This document shows, one piece after another, positions 1 to 8,144 of a stretch of 64,000 bases of DNA (positions are counted from its first letter, which is position 1; every line of letters begins with the position of its first letter). The position numbers were made by a program, and so were the translations under genes. This DNA comes from CBDIHP01 sp965279195 (GTDB lineage: Bacteria > Planctomycetota > Planctomycetia > Isosphaerales > Isosphaeraceae). The stretch lies in assembly GCA_965279195.1 (NCBI GenBank), contig CBDIHP010000048.1, positions 124,001 through 188,000 on the forward strand, given 5' to 3'. The notes under the pieces were generated by a model, which had not been told where the DNA came from, did not search any database, and saw only the letters and a list, made by a program, of their open reading frames with translations.

Positions 1-1400
1 AGGGTCGTCCCGGTGACGCCGGCAAGGAGCGCGAGCAGCACCAGGCTCGCCGCGATCACCCCGGCGCGGTGCTTGCGGACGAACTTCTGCATCCGGTACA
101 CCCGGCTCGGCGGCGCGGCCGATACGGGCTCCGACGCCAGGTACCGCATGACGTCCGCTGCGAATCCGTTGGCGGTCTCGTAGCGGCGGGTCCGGTCCTT
201 CTCGAGGGCCTTCATCACGATCCAGTCGAGATCGCCTTGCAATGACTGCTTCAGGTGTGCCGGCTCGATGCCGCGGCAGGCCGCGATGCTGGGCAGGGCG
301 TCCGCCACGCTGACCTTCGTGCTGGGCTTCGGCGGGTCGACTTCCCGGACCATCCGGAGCATTTCCAGGAGGGCAACGCGCTTGAGGCTCGCCGCCTCCA
401 TCGGCGGGGAGCCGGCCAGCAGTTCATAGAGGATCGCCCCAAGAGCATAGACATCCGTTCGTGTGTCGACGTCCATCGACGACGGATCCGCCTGCTCCGG
501 GGACATGTAGCTGGGCGTGCCCACGATGGCACCGGTGTCGCCGAAGGACTGATCGGTGAGGTCGAACTCGGTCGCCTTCGCGACGCCGAAGTCGATGACC
601 TTCGGCGTCGGCCGGCCGTCAACCTCGGTGACCATCACGTTCGACGGCTTCAAATCGCGATGGATGATCCCCTTTTGATGGGCATGTTGCACGGCCTGGC
701 AGACGGCGACGAACAATTCCAAACGATTGCGAACGTGCAAATGTTTTTGATCACAATAATCGGTAATCTGCACGCCCCGGACGAGTTCCATCGCGAAGAA
801 CGGCTGACCGGCCTCGGTGACGCCTCCGTCGTAGACGCGGGCGATGTTCGGATGGTCCATCATGGCCAACGCCTGACGTTCAACCTCGAACCTCGCCAGG
901 ACGGGTCGCGAATCCATGCCGATCCGGATCAGCTTCAGGGCAACCTGCCGCTTGACCGGCCGGGATTGTTCGGCCCGGTAGACGGTGCCCATCCCCCCCT
1001 CGCCCAGGACTTCCAGCAGTGTGAAGCGGCCCGCCAAAACTTGACCGGGAACGAACGCGCCCGGGCGAGTGACCTGCACGAGGTCCACGATCGTTGGAGC
1101 GGCCCCGTCCGGCTGAACATCCCCCATCGATGGTTCGGATATGAGCTGCGTCTCGGAGCCCAAATCCACTCCGGTCTCTCGAGTCTCATCGAGTCGGAGC
1201 GCGGTCCGATCGGAAGCGTCGGCGTCGGGATCCGAGAGCCGACGAGCCCCCTCGTGGGCGGCGAGACGATCCTCGACTCGCTCTCGCAGCGCCGTGTCAT
1301 CCCCACAGGCATCGTCAAGATAAGCGGTCCGTTCGGCCGGGTCGGTTCGCTCCAGGGCGCCAACGAGCATGGTCCTCAGGCGAGCGGCGGAATCGGGCAT
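1..1400 (-). CDS. Serine/threonine protein kinase, PknB type (3' end outside window)
   Basis: N-terminal 466 residues of a kinase that continues past the left edge. The start is the ATG at 1398-1400. After a variable leader of about 120 residues comes a complete Hanks-type kinase domain: glycine loop GEGGMG (residues 133-138), VALK lysine near 156, catalytic HRDLKPSN (247-254), metal-binding DFG (270-272) and SPEQ in place of APE near 300. A hydrophobic segment near residues 445-465 should cross the membrane, so the kinase is cytoplasmic and the missing C-terminal part probably sensory, as in planctomycete kinases with TPR or WD40 tails. The leader resembles the short domain often preceding these kinases. 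Substrate and signal cannot be told from the sequence. It is the only intact gene left of 2.5 kb. Confidence 0.93.
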   Translation of the reverse strand, partial: MPDSAARLRTMLVGALERTDPAERTAYLDDACGDDTALRERVEDRLAAHEGARRLSDPDADASDRTALRLDETRETGVDLGSETQLISEPSMGDVQPDGAAPTIVDLVQVTRPGAFVPGQVLAGRFTLLEVLGEGGMGTVYRAEQSRPVKRQVALKLIRIGMDSRPVLARFEVERQALAMMDHPNIARVYDGGVTEAGQPFFAMELVRGVQITDYCDQKHLHVRNRLELFVAVCQAVQHAHQKGIIHRDLKPSNVMVTEVDGRPTPKVIDFGVAKATEFDLTDQSFGDTGAIVGTPSYMSPEQADPSSMDVDTRTDVYALGAILYELLAGSPPMEAASLKRVALLEMLRMVREVDPPKPSTKVSVADALPSIAACRGIEPAHLKQSLQGDLDWIVMKALEKDRTRRYETANGFAADVMRYLASEPVSAAPPSRVYRMQKFVRKHRAGVIAASLVLLALLAGVTGTT

Positions 1401-1582
1401 CACTATGGCCTCGGCGACGAGTTCTGATGTTTTGAGCACAATTCATATCACGTTATACACACCAGAATCGGTTTCTTTCGCCTATCTAATACCGCATGAC
1501 AGGGAAAAGCAAGGGGGCACTCTGGGGGCGTCGCGGGGGGCGTCGGGGGGACAATCGCCGCGGGGGAGTTGGGACGTGGAAG

Positions 1583-1612
1583 GGCCAACGCGGAAGGCCA
1601 ACGCGGGGACAT
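1583..1612 (+). repeat. Two tandem CCAACGCGG motifs
   Basis: GGCCAACGCGGAA followed by GGCCAACGCGGGGACATTCG. The same core recurs at 4010-4400 and 4800-4857 and matches the ends of the MITE-like element at 2333-2579 and 4010-4330. It looks like isolated element ends next to a decayed transposase gene. Confidence 0.55.
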
Positions 1613-1658
1613 TCGAGAATGGCATGAAGACAACCCAACTCGCTTCGGCCAACAGGGA

Positions 1659-2202
1659 CTAACGCAGTTCGCTTCGAGGTTTCGTCGTCCGTCGATCATT
1701 CTTCGGGCGGCGTTTCACGGCGCGGGGCTCGTGGCGGCCGGGTCGCGGCAGCGGGTCAGCTCCTGCTCGCGGCAGCGACTTCGCCAGCAGGCCGGTGGCG
1801 ACGTCGGAGAGCAACAGCCAGCGGGCGGTGGGGGATCCGCAGCCTTCGGCCTGCCCCGACGGCCGGCCGAAGGCCCGCCGCAGCTCGGGCGCGTCGGGCA
1901 TCGAGAAGCTCGACCCGTCCTCGGCCCAGACCCGATGCCCGCGCCAGCGGCAACCGCTTTCGACCCTGGCAGTAGGCCGAGGCGGAGAAGGTCGAGCCGC
2001 CTAAGTGGACCAGGTGCCGGCACGCGGTGTTGCGTTACAGCACCCGGATCAGCCCGAACCTGACCGTGGCGACCGGGTCGAGCACCCGGTTTCGCCATCG
2101 GTACTCCTCCTCGCGACAGGCCTCGCGGATGGCCTCGGGCGAGAGGCAGGCGGCCAGGTCTCGCCCCAGCCGGGTCAGCACGGGGAGAATCGCGGCGGGC
2201 AT
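1659..2202 (-). pseudogene. Decayed IS4-family transposase
   Basis: Reading the minus strand, three pieces of an IS4-type (DDE_Tnp_1) transposase can be recognised in different frames. The N-terminal piece from the ATG at 2202 has LSPEAIREACREEEYRWR and DPVATV, usual for this family. A frameshift near 2035 is followed by SASAYCQGRKRLPLA in another frame, then AEDGSS, MPDAPELRRAFGRPSGQ and WLLLSDVATGLL. After that most of the catalytic core is missing and the sequence jumps to the C-terminal tail KRRPKN..TKPRSELR. A complete member has over 400 residues; about 180 codons remain here. No terminal inverted repeats could be assigned. It is certainly inactive. Confidence 0.75.
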
Positions 2203-2332
2203 GGGAGGTCTCCGCGCGGGCCAAAGGGATCCGTCAACACCCCCGAGGTTCCCGCGCCGACCTCCCATGCTCAAGATGCCCGAGCCGGCTCGCCCGTCAG
2301 CGGCTTATAGCTATCTTCACGCCATTCCGCCA

Positions 2333-2579
2333 TTCGGGACATGCGTCGCATCCTCGTTCGGGACATGCGTCGCATCCTCGGAGGAGTCCGACACGAGACC
2401 TGCGAGGTCATCACCCCGTCCCCCCCTTGCTATGCTTCCTGCCCAGCCCGATCCCGCCAGATTGTGCGGTCCCCGAGTCTTCCCTGTTGTCGGTAAACAT
2501 TCGAAACCAGCCGGAACCGAGTCCCTCAGGCCAGGCAAATTTCCCAGTTTCTCAGCGTTGCAGTGCATGTCCCCGCGTT
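2333..2579 (-). repeat. MITE-like element, copy 1 (inverted relative to 4010-4330)
   Basis: About 240 bp that is repeated, as its reverse complement and with roughly 85 percent identity by eye, at 4010-4330. Its ends are imperfect inverted repeats of the form AACGCGGGGACATGC, and the end near 2333 is present twice in tandem (2333-2356 and 2357-2380). It has no credible gene. It lies directly upstream of the truncated Hint gene, whose open frame begins inside the element end. Confidence 0.7.
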
Positions 2580-3808
2580 ACTCTACCACCCTGGGCGCCC
2601 AGATCGGCTGCGTCCTGAACTCGCCGTTCTTCCGCGGGGTGAGCATCGCAGGCGGGATCATGGGGGCCGCCGGACACATTGAGGGATTCGCGAACGCGGT
2701 CGCCGGCGGCGACGGCTACGGGGCCGTCGAGCACGGCGGGCTCGCCCTGATGGGGATCCTCGACGTCGCGGCCGCATTCGGACAGGCCTGCTTCGCCGCC
2801 GGCACACCCATCCTCACCCCCGATGGATCCAAGCCGATCGAAGCATTCCGGGCTGGAGACTGGATCCTTTCGGCGCCGGAGAACGACCCCGAAGCGTCGC
2901 CTGCGCCGCGGCAGGTCGAGCAGGTCTTCCAGACTTTCTCTCCCGTCATGGAGCTACGTGTCGGCGGTCGAGCGATCCGAACAACAGCCGAGCACCCATT
3001 CTGGGTACGTGGAAAAGGTTGGACCCATGCACAACAGATTAACAAAGGAAATGAGCTATATTCTCATGATGGGACTTGGGTAAAGGTTGACGCCATAGGT
3101 CCGGCCGAGGAGGCAATCGCGGTTTACAACTTCCGAGTTGCCGAGTACCATACTTACTTTGTAGGCTCATCGTTCTGGGGTTTTTCGTTATGGGCACATA
3201 ACGCTGACTACGTTCGAGGGAACACGCCTCCGACTCTACCCCAACAAACTATTGTACGCCGGGGACAGATAAGAATTGAGCACTACTTCAACGAATCCAA
3301 GGATCATGGGCCTGCCCACTTACACATCTCTGATGGGCCTATTGGAACTAGAATTGGTGCGCAGGGACGTCCCGGAATTTTCAAAGGTGATGCCGAGTTG
3401 ACGCCCGCAATGGCTAGAGTCGTCAGAGAACACCGTAGGGAAATTCGTGCAGCCGTAAAAAAATTCACAACTGGATCATGTATATGCGGCAAGTTCACGG
3501 TGGAATTCAACAGGGAGGGTAGTTTGACAATGGCAGAGATCCAAGAAGCTTGGGTATTCAAGAGTGAAGGAACTCATGGAGTCGGTGCCATCTTCCTAGA
3601 TCTCACTAAGGCCGAGGATTGGATATCCAAGCATAGCCTTTCGGGAATCCTGCTGTGTTATCCTGTGGATGAAGGTGTTTTCGACTGGGCTTTGCGGGAG
3701 GGACGCATCAAGAAAAAATTCGCTGCGTCGGCTTCCAAACACATTATTGGAGCATTCTGCTCAGGCCTTCACCATTACCATTACGATAACGGAAATCGCA
3801 TAGGATAA
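2567..3808 (+). CDS. 5'-truncated polymorphic toxin: Hint domain, toxin-like tip and fused C-terminal domain
   Basis: Open frame of 413 residues from the first usable ATG, which lies inside the adjacent repeat; the open frame extends further upstream but those codons are repeat DNA. Residues 1-74 look like the linker before an RHS or YD-repeat carboxyl tip. A pretoxin Hint (self-splicing) domain spans about 75-213: catalytic Cys75 in CFAAGTP, TTAEHPFW, VYNF..AEYHTYFVG, and the terminal LWAHN cleavage site. After it comes a toxin-like tip (about 215-320) with DHGPAHLHI and a TRIG..G..G...L..A segment seen behind Hint domains in secreted toxins. Residues 322-413 form a separate domain (next entry). 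The large secreted N-terminal carrier is missing, so this is an orphan tip. Codon use is AT-richer than its neighbours, suggesting transfer. Confidence 0.72.
   Translation: MSPRYSTTLGAQIGCVLNSPFFRGVSIAGGIMGAAGHIEGFANAVAGGDGYGAVEHGGLALMGILDVAAAFGQACFAAGTPILTPDGSKPIEAFRAGDWILSAPENDPEASPAPRQVEQVFQTFSPVMELRVGGRAIRTTAEHPFWVRGKGWTHAQQINKGNELYSHDGTWVKVDAIGPAEEAIAVYNFRVAEYHTYFVGSSFWGFSLWAHNADYVRGNTPPTLPQQTIVRRGQIRIEHYFNESKDHGPAHLHISDGPIGTRIGAQGRPGIFKGDAELTPAMARVVREHRREIRAAVKKFTTGSCICGKFTVEFNREGSLTMAEIQEAWVFKSEGTHGVGAIFLDLTKAEDWISKHSLSGILLCYPVDEGVFDWALREGRIKKKFAASASKHIIGAFCSGLHHYHYDNGNRIG
3530..3808 (+). CDS. Candidate immunity-type protein with its own start, in frame with the toxin tip
   Basis: An ATG at 3530 is preceded by a good ribosome site (GGGAGG at 3513-3518), so a free 92-residue protein can be made from the end of the toxin frame. 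It carries AWVFKSEG, WISKHSLSGILLCYPVDEG, DWALREG, IGAFCSG and HHYHYDNG. I associate this pattern with a small uncharacterised family (named DUF7710 as far as I recall; not checked). Immunity genes normally follow toxin tips as separate genes with a stop between them. Here no stop separates the two, so either the stop was lost by an indel or toxin and partner are made both fused and separately. A role as immunity protein is inferred from position only. Confidence 0.5.
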   Translation: MAEIQEAWVFKSEGTHGVGAIFLDLTKAEDWISKHSLSGILLCYPVDEGVFDWALREGRIKKKFAASASKHIIGAFCSGLHHYHYDNGNRIG

Positions 3809-4476
3809 TTTATGTATTATCTAGATAGTTATATGCCATAGAGATATGATTTGCCGCAACAGTCGACTATATCAATGCGGCAAACGCTTTAACTATAAAT
3901 ACAGGTTCGGATTTCGTGATTGCACTTATTGAAAATTATTTGTAACAGTTCAGTACCTTGATTACAACACGAGCCGAGGGGCAGTCTGGCCGTGGCGTCT
4001 GACCAGCCGAACGCGGGGACATGCACTGCAATCCTGAGCGGAACGCGGGGACATGCACTGCAATCCTGGTAAAATGGGAAATTTGAACGGCCTGGGGCTC
4101 GTTTCCGGCTGGTTTCGAATGTTTCTCTACAACTGGGAAAGACTCGGTGACCGCACAATCTGGCGGGATCGGGCTGAGCAGGAAGCGTTGCAAGGGGGGG
4201 ACGGAGTGAAGACCTCGCAGGTCTCGCGTCGGACTCCTCCGAGGATGCAACGAATGTCCCCGCGTTCCCCGCGTTCCTCCGCGTTCCCCCGCGTTCGCCC
4301 CGAGGATGCAACGCATGTCCTCACGTTCGCCCCCACGTTCGCCCCTACGTTCGCCCGCGTTCGCTCCCCCCGCGTTCGCCCTTCCCAGTTGTTTGCTGAG
4401 CCGGTTCCTCGGTTTCTAGCGAGTTCCCGCGGGATTCCCGTCCTATGCGGACGGTTGATCCATACGGAGACGAGCC
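3809..4476. other. Gene-free stretch between toxin remnant and next gene
   Basis: 3809-4009 is AT-rich and shows no gene. 4010-4330 is the second MITE-like copy. 4260-4400 is a run of CCCCGCGTTC and CCCACGTTCG repeats derived from element ends. I see no credible coding region on either strand. Confidence 0.6.
4010..4330 (+). repeat. MITE-like element, copy 2
   Basis: Reverse-complement partner of 2333-2579. The left end AACGCGGGGACATGCACTGC occurs twice in tandem (4010 and 4042). The body matches copy 1 closely (for example CTGGTTTCGAATGTTT and CGCACAATCTGGCGGGATCG). The right end GAGGATGCAACGAATGTCCC near 4241-4260 is followed by a second, diverged end at 4298-4330. The two copies bracket the 2567-3808 toxin gene like the arms of a composite transposon. 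Confidence 0.7.
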
Positions 4477-4725
4477 ATGACGATCTGGTATGTGCTCGGG
4501 GCGGCAGCAGCTCTTTATGGGCTCCACCGCCTCGCGTTGAAGCTCGAAGACCAGGGGCACCTCTATTACCTGCGGAAGAAGTCCAGCAGCGGCGCGGCGG
4601 GCTCTTTCGTCGCCTTGCACCGGCTCATAGAACCCAAAGCCCAGCACGTGGAGCACGTCAGGCAGGTTTTCCACCGCGTGGAGGAAGATGAGGCCGGAGG
4701 GCGGGGCTCGCCGGGTGGCCAATAA
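4477..4725 (+). CDS. Small conserved hypothetical protein with N-terminal membrane anchor
   Basis: 82 residues. The ATG at 4477 has GGAG eight bases upstream. The N-terminus (MTIWYVLGAAAALYGLHRL) is one short hydrophobic helix, followed by LALKLEDQGHLYYL, a glycine/serine stretch, and a charged tail ending in acidic residues. This layout (one helix, then an RKK-type tract, then a short conserved EPKAQHV segment) matches small membrane-anchored proteins I have seen in several bacteria, including planctomycetes, with no known function. It stands alone between repeat-rich regions. The protein is probably bound to the inner face of the membrane. Function unknown. Confidence 0.6.
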   Translation: MTIWYVLGAAAALYGLHRLALKLEDQGHLYYLRKKSSSGAAGSFVALHRLIEPKAQHVEHVRQVFHRVEEDEAGGRGSPGGQ

Positions 4726-5556
4726 CGCCGCCGCCCCCCTCATCAGGAACTGGTTATTCAGGGGGCCGATTCCGCAAGTTTTGCCTGCTCGGCTTTATTT
4801 CACTCTGGGGGGCCAACGCGGGGACAGGGGCCAACGCAGGGGGGCCAACGCGGGGATAGGCGACCCATTGGGGATGGGCCAGTGTGTTAGTGTTGGACGG
4901 AGAAGCTTCGTTTGCTACCCACATGGTGGCCACGGGGGGAACTTTTTGCGCGGAGGTTTCGACGCAAATGGTTTCGGATCGATGTTTTGGGAGATTCTCA
5001 ACGGTTCGCTCACCGTTAAGAGCGGTGGGAACTTTGGGGTATTGGGGAATTTGTTGCGAATTCGGGAGGTTATTGGGCGTCAAAGGATGGGTGACCTGGC
5101 TGTTTGATGGTGAGTCATGGCTCTTTGGCAATTTGGGGTGCTTTGGGTGGGTTTGGTCGATATGGGTAGCAAGTCTCTGTCTGGTCGAAGGTTCTGGCAA
5201 TTTGGCTTCGTTTCGGAGGATGGGGTTGAAGGGGGTTGGGAGGTTCGGGGTGGGCGTTGGGTTCGGTTGGTGGGGAGGGTTTTGCGGGCTGTGGTAGGGG
5301 TGGGGCGGTGGTTGGGGGTCGGGAAGAGTTTGGTTGTAAGCTGATATGGGCAATGGGTTTGGAGGGAATTGGGTTCGTTTCGAGAATTGGGTTTTGGGGT
5401 GGGGGAGGGTTTGCGAGGGGGTGGGTTCTGGCGTTGGGGGGCGAGGGGGCTTAACATACGGCGTTTTCAGGTCGTTACGGGTTTGGGGTCGCCGGTGGAT
5501 GGGGCCTCGGCCCGGGGATTGGGACTGCGGGTCAAAACAGCAAGGGGACGACAACG
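4726..5556. other. Gene-free, strongly G/T-skewed region with repeat motifs
   Basis: 4798-4857 holds three CCAACGCGGGG-type motifs. From about 4880 to 5460 the plus strand is dominated by G and T with very little C. Motifs recur, for example AATTTGGCTTCGTTTCG (5197) and AATTGGGTTCGTTTCG (5369), with many GGG and GGGG runs. The long open frame on the opposite strand is a low-complexity product of this skew, not a gene. Confidence 0.6.
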
Positions 5557-6192
5557 ATGGTCCGGATCACCCGCGGGGCGCTCGGCCTCGCGATCGCGCT
5601 GGGGACGCTGGTGCCGTCCGCCCGGGGGGCGGAGGAGTGGGTCAGCCTGTTCGACGGCAAGACCCTCAGCGGCTGGGAGAAGCTCGACCTCCCCGGCAAG
5701 AAGAGCGAGTGGAAGGTGGTCGACGGCGTGCTCGCCGGGACGGGGGAGCAGTCGATGCTGTTCAGCCCGCGCGGGGATTACAAGAACTTCCGCTTCCGCG
5801 CCGAGCTGAAGATCGCCGATAAGGCCAATTCGGGCATGTACTTCCGGACGCCCAAGGAGGCGACGTTCGCCAAGGGCTACGAGTGCCAGGTGAACAGCTC
5901 GCACACGGACCCGATCCGGACGGGCTCGATCTACACGTTCGTGCACGTCTTCAAGCAACACGTCGCGCCCGACACCTGGTTCTGGCAGGAGGTCGAGGTG
6001 GCGGACGTGAACTATCGCGGCAAGGTCGTGACCCGGATCCGGGTGAAGGTGAACGACGAGCTGCTGTACGAGTTCCTCGACCACCAGACCTCGTGGAAGA
6101 CCGGGCACTTCGCGTTCCAGCAGCACGACCCGGGCAGCAAGGTCTACATCCGCAAGGTCGAGGTGATGGAGCTGCCCGAGAAGGTGAAGTGA
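5557..6192 (+). CDS. Secreted DUF1080 (3-keto-disaccharide hydrolase-like) protein
   Basis: 211 residues with a signal peptide (MVRITRGALGLAIALGTLVP, cut near ARGAEE). The rest is one DUF1080 domain: it opens with WVSLFDGKTLSGW, continues with NFRFRAELKIADKANSGMYFR and YECQVNSSH, and ends in a KVYIRKVEVMEL strand. The family has a concanavalin-like jelly-roll fold related to GH16 glycosidases and is greatly expanded in planctomycetes, where it is thought to bind or cleave sugars outside the cytoplasm; some members act on 3-keto-disaccharides. The length is typical. It stands alone; a hairpin at 6219-6255 follows. The exact substrate cannot be inferred. Confidence 0.88.
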   Translation: MVRITRGALGLAIALGTLVPSARGAEEWVSLFDGKTLSGWEKLDLPGKKSEWKVVDGVLAGTGEQSMLFSPRGDYKNFRFRAELKIADKANSGMYFRTPKEATFAKGYECQVNSSHTDPIRTGSIYTFVHVFKQHVAPDTWFWQEVEVADVNYRGKVVTRIRVKVNDELLYEFLDHQTSWKTGHFAFQQHDPGSKVYIRKVEVMELPEKVK

Positions 6193-6218
6193 TCTGATCC
6201 GAGGCCATTTCAAGCAAT

Positions 6219-6255
6219 GGGGCGTCCCCGGGCAACCGCCGGGGGACGCCTCCCC
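6219..6255 (+). terminator. Stem-loop after the DUF1080 gene
   Basis: GGGGCGTCCCC (6219-6229) pairs with GGGGACGCCTCCCC (6242-6255) with one bulged T. The hairpin lies 27 bases after the stop codon and has no U run. A role as terminator is inferred. Confidence 0.5.
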
Positions 6256-6485
6256 GCCGCGACGATCCGACCCGACCCGAATCCGCCAGAACCCCGACGG
6301 TTCCCATCCCCACGACGGTCCGCCCGACGTCTCCGGGCCCCCTCTCCGCCGCCGAGGTCGCGCCGCCCCCTTCCGCCCGGGCGAGTCCGACCCGATCCGA
6401 TCCCCGGGCCTCCCCGCCCGATCCCAAGGATTGACGTATCCTTCAATCTGACCAACATTTCCGTCCTCGGGAGGTCTCCCCAGCG

Positions 6486-8024
6486 ATGAGCCAGTTGTTC
6501 GCCAAGAAACCCCTGGAGATGCTCCTGGAGGAGCTCAAGAGCGAGAACCGCCTGAAGCGAGTGCTCGGCCCGGTGGGGCTGACCAGCCTGGGCGTCGGGG
6601 CGATCATCGGCACGGGCATCTTCGTGCTGACGGGCGTGGCCGCGGCCAACAAGGCGGGCCCGGCGATGTCGCTCTCGATGGTCGTCGCGGGCGTGACCTG
6701 CATCTTCGCCGCGCTCTGCTATGCGGAGTTCGCCGCGATGGTGCCGGTGGCCGGATCGGCCTACACGTATGCGTATGCGACGCTGGGTGAACTGTTCGCC
6801 TGGATCATCGGCTGGGACCTCGTGCTGGAGTACGCGGTCGGGGCCTCGACGGTCGCGCACGGGTGGTCGCACTACTTCCAGGATTTGTTGAAGATCCTGT
6901 TCGGGAGGGACATCTGGCCCAAGATCCTCTCCAATGCGCCATTCGACTATATCGATGGCAAGATCGTGCCGACCGGGTCGATCGTGGACCTGCCGGCGAT
7001 CCTGATCGCCCTGGCGGTGACCTACGTCCTGGTGATCGGGATCAAGGAGAGCGCCAACTTCAACTCGGCGATGGTGCTGGTGAAGCTGGCGGTGGTGGCG
7101 TTCGTCATCATCGTGGGCTACCAATACATCAACCCCAAGAACTGGGAGCCGTACGCCCCCTACGGCTACGGCGGCATCAGCTTCTTCGGCTTCCCGATCT
7201 GGGGTCAGGAGCACAACGGCCAGGTCGTGGGGATGATGGCAGGGGCGGCGACGGTCTTCTTCGCGTACATCGGCTTCGACTCGGTCTCGACCCACTCGGA
7301 GGAGTCGAAGAACCCCCAGCGCGACGTGCCGATCGGCATCATCTCGTCGCTGATCATCTGCACGATCCTGTACGTCGCCGTGGCCGCCATCCTCACGGGC
7401 ATGGTGCCCTATGACAAGATCAACAAAGATGCACCCGTCTCCGACGCCTTCGCGCAGCAGGGGCTGACATTCGCCCCGCTCCTGATCTCTGTCGGGGCGA
7501 TCACGGGCATCACCTCGGTGCTGCTGGTGATGATGCTGAGCCAGCCCCGCGTGCTGCTGGCGATGGCCCGCGACGGCCTGGTCCCGGCCAGCTTCTTCGG
7601 CGCGATCCACGAGAAGTACCAGACGCCCTACAAGTCGACGATCCTCACGGGCATCTTCGTCGCGACGCTCGGCGGCTTGCTGCCGCTGAACATCCTGGCC
7701 GAGCTGGTGAACATCGGCACCTTGCTGGCCTTCGTGATCGTGTGCGCGGCCGTCCTGATCATGCGGAGGACCCACCCGGAGGCCGAGCGGCCGTTCAAGG
7801 TGCCCCTGATGCCGTACACCCCGATCCTGGGCATCATCACCTGCGCGATCCTGATGTTCTCGCTCCCCTGGGAGAACTGGGCCCGGCTGTTCATCTGGCT
7901 GGCCATCGGATTCGCGATCTACTTCGGCTACGGCAAGCGGCACAGCGTGATGCGCCACGTGCTCGACCATGAGATCAAGCACCACGGCGTCTCGCCGGCG
8001 GGCTCGATCGACACGGAACCCTGA
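6486..8024 (+). CDS. APC-family amino acid permease
   Basis: 512 residues with about twelve hydrophobic helices. The N-terminus has the family hallmark GVGAIIGTGIFVLTG (helix 1), then FAALCYAEFAAMVPVAGSAY and YIGFDSVSTHSEESKNPQRD (helix 6 and loop), as in cationic amino acid transporters and YfnA-like permeases. It should import amino acids across the cytoplasmic membrane in symport with protons; the substrate is not evident. The ATG at 6486 has GGGAGG about a dozen bases upstream. Length agrees with the family. It is a single gene bounded downstream by a 28-bp perfect palindrome at 8029. Confidence 0.93.
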   Translation: MSQLFAKKPLEMLLEELKSENRLKRVLGPVGLTSLGVGAIIGTGIFVLTGVAAANKAGPAMSLSMVVAGVTCIFAALCYAEFAAMVPVAGSAYTYAYATLGELFAWIIGWDLVLEYAVGASTVAHGWSHYFQDLLKILFGRDIWPKILSNAPFDYIDGKIVPTGSIVDLPAILIALAVTYVLVIGIKESANFNSAMVLVKLAVVAFVIIVGYQYINPKNWEPYAPYGYGGISFFGFPIWGQEHNGQVVGMMAGAATVFFAYIGFDSVSTHSEESKNPQRDVPIGIISSLIICTILYVAVAAILTGMVPYDKINKDAPVSDAFAQQGLTFAPLLISVGAITGITSVLLVMMLSQPRVLLAMARDGLVPASFFGAIHEKYQTPYKSTILTGIFVATLGGLLPLNILAELVNIGTLLAFVIVCAAVLIMRRTHPEAERPFKVPLMPYTPILGIITCAILMFSLPWENWARLFIWLAIGFAIYFGYGKRHSVMRHVLDHEIKHHGVSPAGSIDTEP

Positions 8025-8028
8025 TCCG

Positions 8029-8134
8029 GAGTGCGGCAGTCCGGCTGCCGCTTTCATACGGATGGATCGAGCGATACGTGATGTCTTGAATTGTGGACGC
8101 CCTGGAGAAAGCGGCAGCCGGACTGCCGCACTCC
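8029..8134. repeat. Long perfect palindrome between convergent genes
   Basis: The arms 8029-8056 and 8107-8134 are perfect 28-bp reverse complements (GGAGTGCGGCAGTCCGGCTG...) around a 50-base loop. It begins five bases after the permease stop and ends eleven bases before the stop of the convergent small gene, filling the gap. It probably works as a terminator in both directions. A shorter relative lies at 22338-22375. Confidence 0.8.
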
Positions 8135-8144
8135 AGAAGGGGCT

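Noticed and set aside
255..1427. Plus-strand frame of 390 codons at the left edge
   Set aside because: It lies opposite a kinase gene with complete GEGGMG, HRDLKPSN and DFG motifs that runs off the window.
2027..2566. Upstream extension of the Hint/toxin frame
   Set aside because: These codons fall in the IS4 remnant and the MITE-like repeat; similarity to toxin linkers begins only after the repeat end.
4754..5554. Minus-strand frame of 266 codons in the G/T-skewed block
   Set aside because: Low-complexity Pro/Thr/Asn/Gln product of the base skew, with no signal peptide, no domain and no ribosome site.
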